Shown here in pieces: positions 1 to 8,255 of a stretch of DNA of 49,058 nucleotides. Numbering within the stretch: position 1 is the first letter of the stretch; the number at the start of each line of letters is the position of its first letter. The notes below the pieces were generated by a model. It saw nothing but the letters and a program-made list of their open reading frames with translations, did not search any database and had not been told where the DNA came from. The translations under genes and the position numbers were made by a program. The stretch comes from Desulfatibacillum aliphaticivorans DSM 15576. Its GTDB lineage: Bacteria > Desulfobacterota > Desulfobacteria > Desulfobacterales > Desulfatibacillaceae. The stretch covers positions 1 to 49,058 of the forward strand of contig NZ_AUCT01000038.1 of NCBI RefSeq assembly GCF_000429905.1. The letters run 5' to 3'.

Positions 1-192
1 AAAAGGCAGCAGCACAAACAAAAACATTAGCCCGACCGTGTCATATCCCCGTTTTTTGACAATGCCGCTGCGTCTCAGGAGCGACCGGAATTTCAGTTCC
101 CTGAATGCTGAATTGATTTCAGAATCCATGGAAATGCTGGTGTTTTGAATTTGTTTTTGCATTGAGAGGGAAAATGTTTTACTTGTATTCAT
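1..192 (-). CDS. Transposase N-terminus, IS4-like, cut by window edge
   Basis: The reverse strand reads 64 codons from an ATG at 192 to the window edge without a stop. The protein begins MNTSKTFSLSMQKQIQNTS and contains FRELKFRSLLRRSGIVKKRG followed by a hydrophobic stretch ending LLPF. This resembles the N-terminal region of IS4-type DDE transposases, where a basic helical segment precedes the catalytic core. AAGAAAGAG lies a few bases before the ATG as a possible ribosome site. The catalytic part lies outside the window, so activity and the IS ends cannot be judged. Family assignment is from pattern recognition only. Confidence 0.6.
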   Translation of the reverse strand, partial: MNTSKTFSLSMQKQIQNTSISMDSEINSAFRELKFRSLLRRSGIVKKRGYDTVGLMFLFVLLPF

Positions 193-369
193 AGCGGCTC
201 TTTCTTGTGTGTTATTAGGTGTTTGGCGATGTCTAATATTACACAATTAAGGCCGCTTTTCAAGTATTTTTTATATTATTTCAAATGGTTATATCTGTCC
301 CCCTCCCATATTTCTTGTGCGAAACTTGAGTAAGAATCAAGGCCATAACGGCCTCCGTCCACATTTTTG

Positions 370-398
370 TTGACAAGGGCGTCCGCGTCCCGTATTTT
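370..398 (+). promoter_or_regulatory. Candidate sigma-70 promoter for the TetR operon
   Basis: TTGACA at 370-375 is followed after exactly 17 bases by TATTTT at 393-398. Transcription would start near 405 and give a leader of about 88 bases before the ATG at 493. The rest of 193-492 is AT-rich and holds no convincing gene; it is the divergent space between the transposase fragment and the TetR gene. The short word GTCCG recurs several times between 355 and 440. Confidence 0.5.
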
Positions 399-459
399 TT
401 GTCCGAACGATTAAATATTCCATTCTGTGCGTCCGCCTTTTTTTTGCGCCCCAAAAACT

Positions 460-475
460 GGTTGGACGTCCAGCC
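460..475. promoter_or_regulatory. Palindromic operator candidate before the TetR gene
   Basis: TGGACGTCCA at 463-472 is a perfect 10-bp palindrome. With one mismatch pair the symmetry extends to GGTTGGACGTCCAGCC at 460-475. It lies between the candidate promoter and the ribosome site (GGAGGTG, 484-490) of the TetR gene. This is a normal position for an autoregulatory TetR operator. Confidence 0.5.
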
Positions 476-492
476 AGATTTCTGGAGGTGAA

Positions 493-1098
493 ATGAACCA
501 GCCCAAGGGAAACGCCAAAATCCAAAAAATCCTGGAAGCAGCCAGAGTCATCTTAGCTGAAGAAGGATACACAGCAGCGACCATCAGCCAAATAGCCGCC
601 AAGGCGGAAGTCAGCAGAGGGCTGCTCCATTATCATTTTAAAAGCAAGGAAGATCTGCTTGTGCAGGTTTTCCGCCATAATATGGAAGATATTCTGGAGG
701 CCACCAACAATATTTTCAGCAATGCGGAAAACCTTTCAGATCTTGCCGCAGGCCTGACTCAGGCCTTGCAGTTTATCTTGGAGTCGGACCCCTATTATTT
801 TACTTTGTTTATGGAGAGTTGGACCTTGGTCCGCCAGGGGCCGGAGGCCATGACGCTTCTTAGGGAGTTTCATGCAAGGTTCAGGCAGGCCATCCACGAC
901 GGGTTGGAAGGCATGGCGCAAAAGGGGGCGATTCAGCCTGCGAAAAACCTTGAGGGAATGGCTGCCGTCCTCACCGCCATCGTGGATGGGATCAGCCTGC
1001 AGATGACTATTGAACCTGTGTTGAGCAAGGATAATTCCATATGGGGTGCGGTTCGCTCGGCCATTGTCCTGCTGGCCGGGCAAGAATGTGAATCTTAA
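493..1098 (+). CDS. TetR/AcrR-family transcriptional regulator
   Basis: A 201-residue protein with the TetR layout. The N-terminal helix-turn-helix contains ILAEEGYTAATISQIAAKAE then VSRGLLHYHFKSKEDLL, a typical DNA-recognition helix. It is followed by an all-helical ligand-binding and dimerisation part with no recognisable ligand signature. The frame stays open upstream to 427, but the ATG at 493 was chosen because GGAGGTG sits just before it and the TetR fold starts directly after. A palindrome lies at 460-475. The regulator precedes a ferredoxin protein and an FAD oxidoreductase in the same direction (38 bp to the next start), so it probably controls them and itself, repressing until a small hydrophobic ligand binds. 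The ligand is unknown. Confidence 0.85.
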   Translation: MNQPKGNAKIQKILEAARVILAEEGYTAATISQIAAKAEVSRGLLHYHFKSKEDLLVQVFRHNMEDILEATNNIFSNAENLSDLAAGLTQALQFILESDPYYFTLFMESWTLVRQGPEAMTLLREFHARFRQAIHDGLEGMAQKGAIQPAKNLEGMAAVLTAIVDGISLQMTIEPVLSKDNSIWGAVRSAIVLLAGQECES

Positions 1099-1135
1099 CA
1101 AGAGCGAGTGAAATCAAACTTTGGGGGAACGGTTT

Positions 1136-2098
1136 ATGGAGGCGGCGAAACTTGAGGGCAAGGCTGGAAACAAAAAGGAAGAGTATACCGGAACGCCTGG
1201 GGATTTTTGGAGGATGCACGGCTGGAGGCGGCCGCTGCATTTTCTTCACGCAGTGATTTACTACGGAGATACCAGGCGCTACGTGCATGTTTTGACGGTG
1301 GTTCTCACGTATGTCATGGAGCGATCTCCCAAGTTTTTAAATAACAGCGCTGCCTACAAATGGCTCCTTAACTGGCTTCCCAGAAGGTATCACGGCAAGG
1401 TGCTGACGTGCGAGCACGCCGCCCAAATTCTTACCCTGAACCAAGACGTCCACGTGCAGCCGGATCAGGCCAAACGGGTTTTGACCTACGACATGGTCAA
1501 CCAAATCGTTCTGAAGAATCCCAACTCTGTGGCGGTTGGAGATTGCGCATGCAGGGTGCGGCGGGAAAATCCATGCACGCCTTACCATGTATGCATGTTT
1601 GTGGGGGAGCCCTTCGCCACTTACGCGGTGCAGCACGGCAAAGAAAAGCTGAACATTCACTACGTCACCCAGGAGGAGGCCCTTGCTGTTTTGCAGCAGG
1701 CGCATGAAGCCGGATACGTGCACAACGCTTTTTTTAAGGACGCGGCCGGAGACCGCCTGTTCGCCATATGCAATTGCTGTTTGTGCTGCTGCGGGGGCAT
1801 GCAGGCGCAGAGCTGGCTTCGGGATTTTTTCCAGGGCGACAACCCGGAGCTGAAATTGCTGGAATCCTCCGGATACGTTGCGGCTCATGATCCTGATAAG
1901 TGCCTGGGGTGCGGCCAGTGCGTGGAGGCGTGCGGGTTTCTGGCGGTAAAAATGAAGGACGGGCGGCCTGTGGTGGAGTCGGACAGATGCCTTGGGTGCG
2001 GCATTTGCGTGGACAAATGCCCGTCAGGAGCCATTCTCCTGGAGAGGGATTATTCCAAGCCGGAGCCTTTGGATCTATCGGCGCTGGAAACCATATAG
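1136..2098 (+). CDS. 4Fe-4S ferredoxin-domain electron-transfer protein
   Basis: About 320 residues. The C-terminus carries two classical [4Fe-4S] motifs, CLGCGQCVEAC and CLGCGICVDKCPSG. Two further cysteine clusters lie before them: DCACRVRRENPC and the unusual run CNCCLCCCGG. An upstream TTG at 1121 is possible, but GGGGGAA at 1123-1129 is well placed for the ATG at 1136. No signal peptide or clear membrane helix is seen, so it is probably cytoplasmic or peripheral. It lies 21 bp before an FAD-dependent oxidoreductase and is probably its electron-transfer partner. The function of the middle cysteine-rich domain is unknown to me; it could hold extra clusters or bind a metal. Confidence 0.75.
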   Translation: MEAAKLEGKAGNKKEEYTGTPGDFWRMHGWRRPLHFLHAVIYYGDTRRYVHVLTVVLTYVMERSPKFLNNSAAYKWLLNWLPRRYHGKVLTCEHAAQILTLNQDVHVQPDQAKRVLTYDMVNQIVLKNPNSVAVGDCACRVRRENPCTPYHVCMFVGEPFATYAVQHGKEKLNIHYVTQEEALAVLQQAHEAGYVHNAFFKDAAGDRLFAICNCCLCCCGGMQAQSWLRDFFQGDNPELKLLESSGYVAAHDPDKCLGCGQCVEACGFLAVKMKDGRPVVESDRCLGCGICVDKCPSGAILLERDYSKPEPLDLSALETI

Positions 2099-2119
2099 GG
2101 AAAAAACTAGGAGGGGTGC

Positions 2120-3424
2120 ATGAAAACGATAGAGACCGATGTGGTTATAGCGGGTTCCGGACCTGGAGGCGCCACCGTGGCGCGGGAGCTTTCTTTGGCG
2201 GGGAAAAACGTGGTCATTCTGGAACGAGGCGCTCATCATAAGGTTCGAGGAAACGTGGCCGGGCCGTTCTCAATGGTTGAGAAAATGGGCTTTACCTGGT
2301 CCAGGGAAGGCCTGAACATGCTTCGAGCCCTAACCACCGGGGGCAGTTCCATGCTCTTTTGCGGGGCGGCCATTCCAGCGCCGACCTGGCTGCTTGAAAA
2401 GTATGGCGTCGACCTGACGCCTTTCATGGAGGAGGCGGAAAAAGAGATCGGAATAGCCGCTTTTCCTGACAGCCATATCGGCCCCGGCGCCCGCGCCCTT
2501 ATGGCTGCCGCCCATGCCCTGGACATTCCGTGGGAGCCCATGAAAAAATTCATCCGGCATGACTTGTGCGATGTTTCCTGCCCAGTATGCATGTACGGAT
2601 GCAGGAAAAAAGCCAAATGGACGGCCAGGGATTATGTGGAGGAAGCGGTCAAAAACGGGGCGCAGTTGATTAACAAGGCCCGGGTTGACAGGATTATGGA
2701 AAAAAATGGCCAGGCGGCCGGAGTCCTTGCTCAAACCCCGGAAGGGGAATTGGCCGTACGAGCCAAAGCGGTGGTGATCGCCGGCGGTGGGCTTGGAACT
2801 CCGGTCGTCCTGCAGCGCTCGGGGATCGAAAATGCAGGGCAAGGACTGTTTGCAGATCCGCTGGTCATTACCTACGGAGTGTATAGCGGCCCGGAAATGG
2901 ACATGCGTAAGGAAATTCCCATGTGCTGCGGCAATCTGGATAATTCGCACGACGGCATCATCATAGGCGATCTTATGGACCCTCTGCCTACCTTTTTGCT
3001 TCAAATGATGTACAAGGGAATCAGCCATATTCCCAAATCGTTGTCCCACTCCAAAATGCTGGGTGTCATGATTAAAATTCGGGACGAAATATCGGGCCGC
3101 ATCTATCCTGACGAAACTTTTTCCAAACCCTTAACCCCTGCGGATCAGCAAAAAATCGACAGGGGTATACAGGTTTCGCGCAAGATACTGGCCCAAGCAG
3201 GCTGCAAGCCGGAAACCATCGTTTCCACGCCGGTCAGGGCCGCCCATCCAGGAGGAACCGCGCCTATCGGGCAGGTGGTGGACAGGGATTTGGAAACCCG
3301 TATTACGAATTGTTTTGTATGCGACGCCAGCGTATTTCCCGAGCCTTGCGGCCTACCTCCGGTATGGAGTTTAATCGGGTTTGGGAAGCGCTTAGCGCAA
3401 ACCCGCTTGATTGATGCAATTTAG
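2120..3424 (+). CDS. GMC-like FAD-dependent oxidoreductase
   Basis: 434 residues. The N-terminus has a Rossmann FAD motif, VVIAGSGPGGATVARELSLA, ending in an acidic ILERG. The C-terminal part has HPGGTAPIG and a final FVCDASVFPEPCGLPPVWSL, which matches the end of GMC-type oxidoreductases (alcohol and sterol oxidases) where the catalytic His or Asn and the FAD-pyrophosphate loop lie. A cysteine group, DLCDVSCPVCMYGC, sits near residues 150-165 and is not standard for GMC oxidases; it might take part in electron transfer to the upstream ferredoxin protein. The ribosome site AGGAGGGG precedes the ATG. A substrate such as an alcohol or lipid is an inference. In an anaerobe the acceptor is likely ferredoxin rather than oxygen. 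Confidence 0.72.
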   Translation: MKTIETDVVIAGSGPGGATVARELSLAGKNVVILERGAHHKVRGNVAGPFSMVEKMGFTWSREGLNMLRALTTGGSSMLFCGAAIPAPTWLLEKYGVDLTPFMEEAEKEIGIAAFPDSHIGPGARALMAAAHALDIPWEPMKKFIRHDLCDVSCPVCMYGCRKKAKWTARDYVEEAVKNGAQLINKARVDRIMEKNGQAAGVLAQTPEGELAVRAKAVVIAGGGLGTPVVLQRSGIENAGQGLFADPLVITYGVYSGPEMDMRKEIPMCCGNLDNSHDGIIIGDLMDPLPTFLLQMMYKGISHIPKSLSHSKMLGVMIKIRDEISGRIYPDETFSKPLTPADQQKIDRGIQVSRKILAQAGCKPETIVSTPVRAAHPGGTAPIGQVVDRDLETRITNCFVCDASVFPEPCGLPPVWSLIGFGKRLAQTRLIDAI

Positions 3425-3597
3425 GGGGTAAAAACACAATGCTTTTGGATTTCAGTAATTATTCAAGCAAAGGCGTCAAAACTGACATAACTTCTTTGTT
3501 TACACCCGGAAAGTCAGGACTTAACTTGTAATTTATTCGATCTTGTGGTAATTGCTTCTCATCCATCCTATCACCTTAGAAAACTCGATGAGCAGCC

Positions 3598-4947
3598 ATG
3601 GACCACGCCACTTTAAAGACGCTGATAACCTCTTATAATGCTGATCCTGGGCCCCAAAGCCTTTTAATGGCTATTGTCAGAGCTTGCCTGGAATTGGAGG
3701 AATACCAAACCGGCCTGGAATTTTTGGCAAACAAGGACGCCGCCCTTGCGCAATTGTCGCCTGAAGACCAGGCGGACGCAGCCAGATTGTGCCTTCGGGG
3801 CGAGGCGCCGGAGTTGGCCTTATCCGTCTGCCTGGACGCAGACCCCCGCTGCCTGATTTTACGCGCCAGGGCGCTGCTTGAATTAAACCGGCAAAAGGAG
3901 GCCCGGGATCTTTACGCAAGCGCTTTAGAAAAGAACTCCGCCCTGGAAGACCTGCATTTTGAGGCTTTGTTAGAGGCTAAGGTAGTGGAACAAGCCTCTG
4001 GGCCCAACGGCAAGGTTGCCCATCTGCGCGTCATAGCAAATGGCGCCAGGGATGACTCCGAGTTGAACCGATTGTTGACCCCCTTGGAGCCGACCGTCAC
4101 TTTTAGTGATGTAGGCGGCCTGGAGGACATTAAACGGCAAATTTGCCGAAAAATCATTCTGCCTTTTCAAAAACCGACCATCTTTCAAAAATTCCGGAAA
4201 AAAGCCGGAGGCGGCATATTGCTCTACGGCCCGCCGGGGTGCGGTAAAACCCTGTTGGCCAGAGCAACGGCCGGGGAATGCCAGGCCGCCTTCTTTAGTG
4301 TGACGATTGCGGACATTTTGCACATGTATGCCGGGGAATCGGAACGGAAGCTCAACGCCATCTTTGAAAACGCTCGGCTGGAGGCGCCTTCGGTCATATT
4401 CTTTGACGAGTTGGAGGCGATAGGAGGCAAAAGGAGGTTTAACTGCGAAAGAACATCCTCCAAATTGGTCAGCCAGTTTTTGTACGAGCTTGACGGTTAC
4501 TCTCAAAATAATCAGGGATTGCTTATCATAGGCGCTACCAACGCGCCCTGGGCTGTTGATCCCGCCTTTTGCAGGCCAGGCCGCCTCGACAGGGTATTTG
4601 TCCCTCCTCCTGACAGGGAAGCCAGGGAGCGCATTATAGAAATCCACCTTAAGGACCGCCCCGCCGCCGACTGCGTCAGCCCCAAAGATTTAGCAAAGGC
4701 TACTAGGGGTTTTTCAGGCGCTGATCTGTGCAGTTTGGTGGAAACCGCGTGCGACTGGGCCATTGACGCCTCTTTAACATCCGGGGAGGAAACGCCTCTA
4801 ACCGGCGAGTTTTTCGAGACTGCCATGAAGAAGGTAAAGCCGACGACCATGGAGTGGCTTACCACTGCCGGAAATTACGCCGGATACGTCAATGAATCCG
4901 GCCAGTACAATGACGTCCTGGAATTTTTAACGAAGTACGGAAAGTAA
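3598..4947 (+). CDS. AAA+ ATPase, Cdc48/spastin-like core, helical N-terminus
   Basis: 449 residues. Residues 1-130 are helical and TPR-like (LRARALLELNRQKEARDLY) without a named domain. A single AAA module follows: Walker A GPPGCGKT at 211-218, Walker B SVIFFDELEAI around 265-275, sensor-1 Asn in IGATNAPW (315), and arginine fingers in CRPGRLDRVF (R326, R329). FSDVGGLEDIKRQI is the typical linker before a p97/FtsH-type AAA domain. No protease domain or membrane segment is present. The ribosome site is weak. It stands alone, 173 bp after the oxidoreductase, and 3425-3597 shows no other gene. A role as an unfoldase or remodelling ATPase is likely from the family; its target is unknown. Confidence 0.8.
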   Translation: MDHATLKTLITSYNADPGPQSLLMAIVRACLELEEYQTGLEFLANKDAALAQLSPEDQADAARLCLRGEAPELALSVCLDADPRCLILRARALLELNRQKEARDLYASALEKNSALEDLHFEALLEAKVVEQASGPNGKVAHLRVIANGARDDSELNRLLTPLEPTVTFSDVGGLEDIKRQICRKIILPFQKPTIFQKFRKKAGGGILLYGPPGCGKTLLARATAGECQAAFFSVTIADILHMYAGESERKLNAIFENARLEAPSVIFFDELEAIGGKRRFNCERTSSKLVSQFLYELDGYSQNNQGLLIIGATNAPWAVDPAFCRPGRLDRVFVPPPDREARERIIEIHLKDRPAADCVSPKDLAKATRGFSGADLCSLVETACDWAIDASLTSGEETPLTGEFFETAMKKVKPTTMEWLTTAGNYAGYVNESGQYNDVLEFLTKYGK

Positions 4948-5114
4948 CCCTGCTCTCACCACTCGGAACGAACCCTTACCATGGCTCAAAACAATGAGAA
5001 ATCCGCATATTAGCGTTATTTTTGCTTTATTTCTCTATTTTGGCGCATCAGGTGCACTTTTTAAATGGCCCCCTCAATAAAAAAAATCCGCCAGGTAAAG
5101 TTAAAAGCAGACTT

Positions 5115-5600
5115 TTAAGGCAGGTCACGCAACAAACGCTTTATTTCAGTGATTGCCTCTTCGGGATTCTCAACTAGAACAAACATTCCGGTTTTTGCCA
5201 TGTTCGCCACAACCGGGCCTGGGTCCCAGCCCATGCAGATGACAGGGCGCTGGCTTTTCATGGCCAGGGCGATTTCAGAAAGAGTGCCAGCGGCGCCAGG
5301 ACAGGCCACCACCACTTGGGAGGACAGGACGTTGATGTAATTTCTGGCCGCGTTCATGCCCGTAAGGATCGGTATATCAATATATTGGGAAGTCTGGGAG
5401 GCGTCCGTGTCAGGCAGCACGCCGATGGTGAGTCCTCCGGCATCTTTGGCGCCTTTGGCGGAAGCGTCCATGACCCCGGCGGCCCGGCCGCCGTTTAAAA
5501 GCGCCCAGCCTTCCCGGGCGATGAGTTTGCCCAGTTTATAGGCCTGGGCTTCGCTGTTATCCGTTACACTTCCCCCGCCCATCACGCCGATAACTATCAT
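5115..5600 (-). CDS. LOG-like nucleotide-binding protein (TIGR00725 type)
   Basis: 161 residues with a Rossmann-like start, MIVIGVMGGGSV, then LLNGGRAAGVMDASAKGA and PGAAGTLSEIALA at about 101-113. These correspond to the PGGxGTxxE signature of the LOG / 'lysine decarboxylase' superfamily, with the second Gly replaced by Ala. Members that retain activity cleave nucleoside 5'-monophosphates to base and ribose 5-phosphate; others only bind nucleotides. No catalytic claim can be made here. It has its own region: a terminator at 5619-5656 separates it from nfnB upstream, and it converges with the AAA+ gene. Only 167 bp lie between 4947 and 5115, with nothing clear in them. Confidence 0.72.
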   Translation of the reverse strand: MIVIGVMGGGSVTDNSEAQAYKLGKLIAREGWALLNGGRAAGVMDASAKGAKDAGGLTIGVLPDTDASQTSQYIDIPILTGMNAARNYINVLSSQVVVACPGAAGTLSEIALAMKSQRPVICMGWDPGPVVANMAKTGMFVLVENPEEAITEIKRLLRDLP

Positions 5601-5618
5601 GGTTTGACCCCATCAATA

Positions 5619-5656
5619 GCAAAAAGGCAGGGCATCCTAAACGGAAGCCCTGCCTT
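5619..5656 (-). terminator. Rho-independent terminator after nfnB
   Basis: Arms at 5624-5633 and 5647-5656 form a perfect 10-bp stem (minus strand AAGGCAGGGC / GCCCTGCCTT) with a 13-base loop. A T run follows on the minus strand. It lies 26 bp after the nfnB stop codon and ends the nfnAB transcript before the LOG-like gene. Confidence 0.8.
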
Positions 5657-5682
5657 GATATCAATTCTGCATCCTTGGAGTT

Positions 5683-7086
5683 TTACCAGCCCAGCTTAAG
5701 GTAATCTTCCATGGAGTTGGCTGCGGCGCGGCCTGCGCCCATGGCCATGATGACCGTAGCCATACCGGTGACGATGTCGCCGCCGGCCCACACGCCCTTC
5801 ATGGTGGTTTTGCCCGTGTTGGGATCTGCCACGATGTAGCCCCGTTTGTTCAGTTCCAGGGCCGGGGTGGTGGAGGTGAGCAGCGGGTTTGCGCCGGCGC
5901 CCACGGAGATGACTGCCAGGTCGCATTCCAGATCGAATTCAGAGCCTTCGATGGGCACAGGGCGGCGGCGTCCGGAAGCGTCGGGTTCGCCCAGTTCCAT
6001 TTTCTTGCAGTGCATAGTGGTCAAGCGGCCGTCATCCGTGCCGGAGAATCCCAGAGGCGCCGTCAGGAGGAAGAGCTCTATGCCTTCCTCTTGCGCATGG
6101 TGGATTTCCTCGCCGCGGGCGGGCATTTCTTCGCGGGAGCGGCGATACACGATCTTGACGGTTTCCGCGCCCAGGCGCATGGCCGTGCGGGCGGAGTCCA
6201 TGGCCACGTTTCCGGCGCCGATGACGACCACGTTCTTGCCGATGACGATAGGCGTATCGTATTCGGGGAAGAGGTAAGCCTTCATGAGGTTGGAACGGGT
6301 CAGGTACTCGTTGGCCGAGTATACGCCGATGAGGTTTTCGCCGGGAATGCCCAGGAAGTAGGGCAGGCCGGCGCCGACGGCCACGTAAATAGCGTCGAAG
6401 CCTTCTTCGAACAATTCTTCCAGGGACTTGATGGCGCCCATCACCTGGTTGCACTCAAACTTGACGCCCAGGCGTTCCATGTAATTGATTTCCGCAAACA
6501 GGATTTCCTTGGGCAGACGGAACTCGGGAATGCCGTACAGAAGCACGCCGCCAGGCTTATGGAAAGCCTCGAACACGGTGACGTCGTGTCCGTTAAGGAT
6601 CAGGTCGCCGGCCACGGTGAGCCCGGAGGGGCCGGAGCCGATAACGGCCACTTTTTTGCCGGTGGCAGGTTTCTTCTCGGGAATCTTGACAGCGCCGTTT
6701 TTGCGCTCCCAATCCGCCAAAAAGCGTTCCAGGCGGCCGATAGCAACGGGTTCGTCCTTTTTACCCAAGATGCACTTGGACTCGCATTGCACTTCCTGGG
6801 GGCAAACGCGGCCGCATACTGCGGGCAGTGCGTTGGTTTCCTTGATTTTTGCGATGCCGGCGGCGAAGTCGCCCTTGGCAATCTGCTTGATGAATCCGGG
6901 GATATCGATGCCCACGGGGCAGCCCTGACGGCAACCGGGATTCTTACATTGAATGCACCTGGAAGCCTCCAGCATGGCTGTTTCTTCTGAGTAGCCGAAA
7001 GGAACTTCTTCGAAATTTCTTGCCCGAACTTTAGGGTCCTGCTCGGGCATGGGCTGCCTGGGGACCTTTTCTTTTTTTTCTGCCAT
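5683..7086 (-). CDS. nfnB: NfnB: large subunit of bifurcating NADH-ferredoxin:NADP+ oxidoreductase
   Basis: 467 residues of the glutamate-synthase small-subunit type. N-terminal cysteines at 44, 47, 52, 56 and 91, 95, 101, 105 bind two [4Fe-4S] clusters. An FAD motif, VAVIGSGPSGLTVAGDLIL, follows at about 147-165, then an NADP(H)-type motif VVVIGAGNVAMDSARTAMRL, and a C-terminal WAGGDIVTGMATVIMAMGAG FAD motif. By itself it could be GltD or NfnB. The gene directly upstream encodes the NfnA partner, and no large glutamate synthase subunit is nearby, so NfnB is the better call. NfnAB couples reduction of two NADP+ to oxidation of NADH and reduced ferredoxin in the cytoplasm. It lies 65 bp after nfnA and ends in a strong terminator. 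Confidence 0.87.
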   Translation of the reverse strand: MAEKKEKVPRQPMPEQDPKVRARNFEEVPFGYSEETAMLEASRCIQCKNPGCRQGCPVGIDIPGFIKQIAKGDFAAGIAKIKETNALPAVCGRVCPQEVQCESKCILGKKDEPVAIGRLERFLADWERKNGAVKIPEKKPATGKKVAVIGSGPSGLTVAGDLILNGHDVTVFEAFHKPGGVLLYGIPEFRLPKEILFAEINYMERLGVKFECNQVMGAIKSLEELFEEGFDAIYVAVGAGLPYFLGIPGENLIGVYSANEYLTRSNLMKAYLFPEYDTPIVIGKNVVVIGAGNVAMDSARTAMRLGAETVKIVYRRSREEMPARGEEIHHAQEEGIELFLLTAPLGFSGTDDGRLTTMHCKKMELGEPDASGRRRPVPIEGSEFDLECDLAVISVGAGANPLLTSTTPALELNKRGYIVADPNTGKTTMKGVWAGGDIVTGMATVIMAMGAGRAAANSMEDYLKLGW

Positions 7087-7151
7087 TATAACACCCTCTC
7101 TTTTGAGCCGATGGGTTTAGTAAATTCGTTTTTGCCTGGATGCAACAAAAC

Positions 7152-7997
7152 CTATTCCTTGCAGGAGCAGTTGCAAGACGCCGTGAAGCGGTCCATGGAG
7201 ACCTTTTCCTCAGCCATGTAGCCTGCGAGCCTCTGGGAGAGACCGTCGAAGTCCACTTTGTGGCCGTCAAACTCGGGGCCATCCACACAAGCGAACTTGG
7301 TGTCTCCGCCCACGGAAACGCGGCAGCAGCCGCACATGCCGGTGCCGTCCACCATAATGGCGTTCAGGCTGACCAGGGTAGGCACGTCATATTGCTTGGT
7401 CACGGAGCACACGAACTTCATCATGGGCACGGGGCCGATGCCGACGACCAGGTCGACTTTCTCGCTCTCCAGCCTTTTCTTCAAAAGGTCCGTTCCAAAA
7501 CCATGGTAACCGCAGGACCCGTCGTCCGTGCATACTTCAAATTCGGTGGAAGCGGCCTTCATTTCATCTTCCATGATCAGCAGCTCTTTGTTGCGAGCGC
7601 CAATGATGCCGATGACCTTGTTGCCCATCTCCTTGAAACCACGGGTGATGGGATGAAGCACGGCCACGCCGGTGCCGCCGCCGATGCATACCACGGTGCC
7701 TATATTGTCAATATGGGTGGGCTTGCCCAACGGTCCGGCGATATCCATGAAAGCGTCCCCGACCTGCAGGGTCTTCATCAGAGAGGTGGTTTTGCCGACA
7801 ATCTGATAAATCAGGGTGATGGTTCCCCTTTCAGGGTCGGTGTTGGCCATGGTCAGGGGAATTCTTTCCCCTGTCTCATTGACGCGCAGAATCACAAACT
7901 GGCCGGGTTTGGCTTTTTTTGCAATTTGCGGGGCCTCGATAACGTTTTCGACCACAGTTCCCTGGGCCATTTCCCGTCTTGATAAAATTTTAAACAT
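7152..7997 (-). CDS. nfnA: NfnA: small subunit of bifurcating NADH-ferredoxin:NADP+ oxidoreductase
   Basis: 281 residues. The N-terminus is a ferredoxin-reductase FAD domain (GQFVILRVNETGERIPLTMA). An NAD-binding part follows with VVCIGGGTGVAVLHPI and VVGIGPVPMMKFV. The C-terminus carries the [2Fe-2S] segment DGTGMCGCCRVSV then FACVDGPEFDGH, as in sulfide dehydrogenase SudB/NfnA. A longer frame runs to 8147, but the ATG at 7997 was chosen because CCGGAGGT stands just before it and MFKILSRRE is the normal start. It forms the bifurcating pair with NfnB. The upstream 258 bp (7998-8255) hold no gene but contain a palindrome at 8133-8157, suggesting separate control from rnf. Confidence 0.87.
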   Translation of the reverse strand: MFKILSRREMAQGTVVENVIEAPQIAKKAKPGQFVILRVNETGERIPLTMANTDPERGTITLIYQIVGKTTSLMKTLQVGDAFMDIAGPLGKPTHIDNIGTVVCIGGGTGVAVLHPITRGFKEMGNKVIGIIGARNKELLIMEDEMKAASTEFEVCTDDGSCGYHGFGTDLLKKRLESEKVDLVVGIGPVPMMKFVCSVTKQYDVPTLVSLNAIMVDGTGMCGCCRVSVGGDTKFACVDGPEFDGHKVDFDGLSQRLAGYMAEEKVSMDRFTASCNCSCKE

Positions 7998-8132
7998 CGA
8001 AAACCTCCGGATAGGGGGTTCCCGGGCTTGCCATGTATTCACTTGACGCCTTATTTGAAACAAAAGGCATGGTTTTGAAACAAAAAACCGGGTGTTTAGG
8101 CAACTTACCGCGGAACCGAAAGTTATATTATG

Positions 8133-8157
8133 CGCCAAGTGAAACATTTCCTTGGCG
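8133..8157. promoter_or_regulatory. Inverted repeat upstream of nfnA, operator candidate
   Basis: CGCCAAG (8133-8139) and CTTGGCG (8151-8157) are perfect 7-bp inverted arms. The interior holds a second symmetric pair, GAAA and TTTC. On the minus strand an AT-rich CATAATATAAC, possibly a -10 region, follows directly. The element sits 136 bp before the nfnA start and is the only clear regulatory structure between rnfA and nfnA. The regulator is not known. Confidence 0.4.
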
Positions 8158-8255
8158 GAGAACCAAAACAGCCCACATGACCTATAGGCCGTGCGGGCAT
8201 GCTTTAGAAACCTTATTGAGACAACAAGGTAATAAACAGAATTTAGTCTGACTAA

